From positions 1-6,333 of the forward strand of contig JASKZZ010000009.1 of the NCBI GenBank assembly GCA_030147335.1: a DNA stretch of 6,333 nt, given 5' to 3'. The translations under genes were made by a program, and so were the position numbers. Shown here piece by piece: positions 4,877 through 6,333 of this stretch. Under the pieces are notes generated by a model. The model was not told the DNA's origin. It did not search any database and saw nothing but the letters and a program-made list of their open reading frames with translations. The stretch comes from Herpetosiphonaceae bacterium (lineage in GTDB: Bacteria > Chloroflexota > Chloroflexia > Chloroflexales > Kallotenuaceae). Every line of letters starts with the position of its first letter. The first letter of the stretch is position 1.

Positions 4877-6333
4877 ATGGGCAGCGATTTCGTCCACCTA
4901 CACGCTCATTCCGAATACAGTCTGCTGGACGGCTTATCCAATATCAAAAAGTTGACACAGCGGGCGGCAGACCTGGGCATGGACACGCTTGCCCTCACCG
5001 ATCACGGTGTGCTGTACGGCGCAATTGAGTTTTACCAGGCAGCCAAAAAGTCCGGTATCAAGCCGATTGTGGGCATGGAAGCGTATGTCGCGCCCGGCAA
5101 GCACGATGATAAAACGCCGGCTGGTAAGGGCTATTTCCACACGGTGCTGCTGGCCAAAAATGCCGAAGGCTACCGCAACCTGCTCAAGCTCTCGACGCGC
5201 GCCCATCTTGACGGATACTACTACAAGCCGCGTATCGACCGGGAGCTGATCGCCGAGCACAAAGAAGGACTCATTATTTCGCAGGCCTGTGTCAGCGGCG
5301 AGGTAAACCGGCGGCTAACGCAAAAAGACAAAAAGGGCGCGCGCGCGGCAGCAGCATTTTATCGCGACCTGATGGGTCCCGATCACTACTATCTTGAGCT
5401 ACAGCTGCATCCCGAGGTGCCGGAGCTGCACGAGATCAATCAGGAGCTGGTACTGATAGGCCGCGAGCTAGGCATTCCGCTAGTCGCTACCAACGACGCG
5501 CACTACGTCGACCATGAGGATGCGCAAACGCATCTTTTGCTGCGCTGTTTGGGCTTCAACACCACAGTAGCCGACTACTGCGCCAAGAATAGCTGCACGC
5601 CGGCCTCAATCGACTCCGGCTACTACCTTAAAAGCGCCGCCGAGATGGAAGAGCTGATGAAGGCGTATCCGATCGAGGCGATAGAAAATACGCGCCGCAT
5701 TGCTGAAATGTGCGACCTTAACCTGGATTTTGGCCGCGTTCAGTTGCCCGATTTCCCGTTGCCCGTCGGCCATACACCCTCAACCTATCTGCGCGAGCTG
5801 TGCGAAAAAGGTCTGCGCGGCAACTGGGAGCGACAGTACGGTGGTGATAATCCGCCGCAGCACTACTGGGAACGGCTCAACTACGAGCTGGACGTGATCG
5901 ACCAGACCGGCTTTCCGCTCTACATGCTGATCGTGTGGGACTACGTCAAGTTTGCGCGAACTGCTGGTATTCCCTGCGTGCCTCGTGGCTCTGCCGGTGG
6001 CTCACTGGTGTTGTACTGCCTGGGCATTTCGGATGTTGATCCGGTCGCCAACAAGTTGGTATTTGAGCGCTTCCTCAATCCAGAGCGCAAAGAAATGCCG
6101 GATATCGACATGGACTTTGCCGACTCGCGCCGCCAGGAAGTGCTTGATTATGTCACTAACAAGTACGGGCGCGACCGCACAGCCCAGATTATCACGTTCG
6201 GCACGTTGGGAGCTAAGGCTGCGCTGCGCGACGTTGGCCGTGTGCTGGACATTCCACTGTCAACGGTTGACGCGGTAGCCAAACTGGTACCAAAGCTACC
6301 AGTCGGCACGACGCTCACGCAATCGCTGGATCG
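4877..6333 (+). CDS. dnaE: DNA polymerase III subunit alpha, DnaE type (3' truncated by window end)
   Basis: The frame runs from ATG 4877 to the window edge without a stop, giving 485 codons plus two bases, roughly the first 40% of a DnaE of usual length (about 1,150-1,250 residues). The product is the catalytic subunit of the replicative polymerase. The N-terminal PHP domain (to about residue 280) keeps a full set of likely metal ligands: H9 and H11 in HLHAHS, D42 and H43 in TDHG, E68, H88, C138 in QACVSGE, and D207 and H209 in TNDAHY. E. coli DnaE has lost several of these, whereas enzymes such as that of Thermus keep them and have PHP-dependent 3'-5' exonuclease activity, so proofreading in cis is plausible here. 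The polymerase part shows PRGSAGGS (369-376) and PDIDMDF (408-414), with D409 and D411 as catalytic acids. The third catalytic acid lies beyond the window. No intein is seen in the visible part. Confidence 0.97.
   Translation, partial: MGSDFVHLHAHSEYSLLDGLSNIKKLTQRAADLGMDTLALTDHGVLYGAIEFYQAAKKSGIKPIVGMEAYVAPGKHDDKTPAGKGYFHTVLLAKNAEGYRNLLKLSTRAHLDGYYYKPRIDRELIAEHKEGLIISQACVSGEVNRRLTQKDKKGARAAAAFYRDLMGPDHYYLELQLHPEVPELHEINQELVLIGRELGIPLVATNDAHYVDHEDAQTHLLLRCLGFNTTVADYCAKNSCTPASIDSGYYLKSAAEMEELMKAYPIEAIENTRRIAEMCDLNLDFGRVQLPDFPLPVGHTPSTYLRELCEKGLRGNWERQYGGDNPPQHYWERLNYELDVIDQTGFPLYMLIVWDYVKFARTAGIPCVPRGSAGGSLVLYCLGISDVDPVANKLVFERFLNPERKEMPDIDMDFADSRRQEVLDYVTNKYGRDRTAQIITFGTLGAKAALRDVGRVLDIPLSTVDAVAKLVPKLPVGTTLTQSLD

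Noticed and set aside
4934..5260. Open minus-strand frame of 108 codons opposite dnaE
   Set aside because: It lies inside the strongly conserved PHP domain coding region, so it is a shadow of dnaE.
5952..6278. Open plus-strand frame of 108 codons within dnaE in another frame
   Set aside because: It overlaps the polymerase active-site region of dnaE, which is certain, and has no domain of its own.

Overview
The window looks like a chromosomal segment of a bacterium of about 50-55% GC. It holds four protein-coding genes: a secreted-protein fragment, a polytopic membrane protein, a fused MurF-alanine racemase and the first part of the DNA polymerase III alpha subunit. My best taxonomic guess is Chloroflexota (Chloroflexia). 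It rests on the short 'HLPMVSK' C-terminal tail of the first protein, the style of the membrane protein and the DnaE type, and is a weak inference. Nothing indicates phage, plasmid, transposon, tRNA/rRNA or CRISPR content.

Layout. Positions 1-372 (+) are the 3' end of a gene for an exported protein with an Ig/fibronectin-like C-terminal module. A 36-bp perfect palindrome at 392-427 follows and probably ends that transcript. Seven bases later comes a TACAAT -10 element that sits almost on the start codon of a 497-residue GT-C-like membrane protein (448-1941, +). This gene converges, with only 14 bp between stop codons, on an 850-residue murF-alr fusion (4508-1956, -). The fusion joins the ligase that adds D-Ala-D-Ala to the peptidoglycan precursor to the racemase that makes D-Ala. 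Between the fusion and the divergent dnaE (4877 onward, +) is a 368-bp regulatory region. It holds a leaderless-type extended -10 promoter for murF-alr, a 12-bp perfect palindrome over that promoter's upstream edge, two perfect DnaA boxes with two degenerate ones between them, a short GAGT tandem repeat, a consensus extended -10 promoter for dnaE, and a long AT-rich 5' leader ending in a Shine-Dalgarno sequence.

How the parts fit. murF-alr supplies two steps of cell-wall precursor synthesis, and dnaE supplies the replicative polymerase. They share one control region with DnaA boxes in the middle, so DnaA could in principle influence both. The membrane protein probably handles a lipid-linked sugar at the cell envelope, but its substrate cannot be read from the sequence. 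I see no clearly new multi-gene system. The most interesting items are the DnaA-box cluster, the MurF-Alr fusion, and the two genes whose promoters look leaderless.
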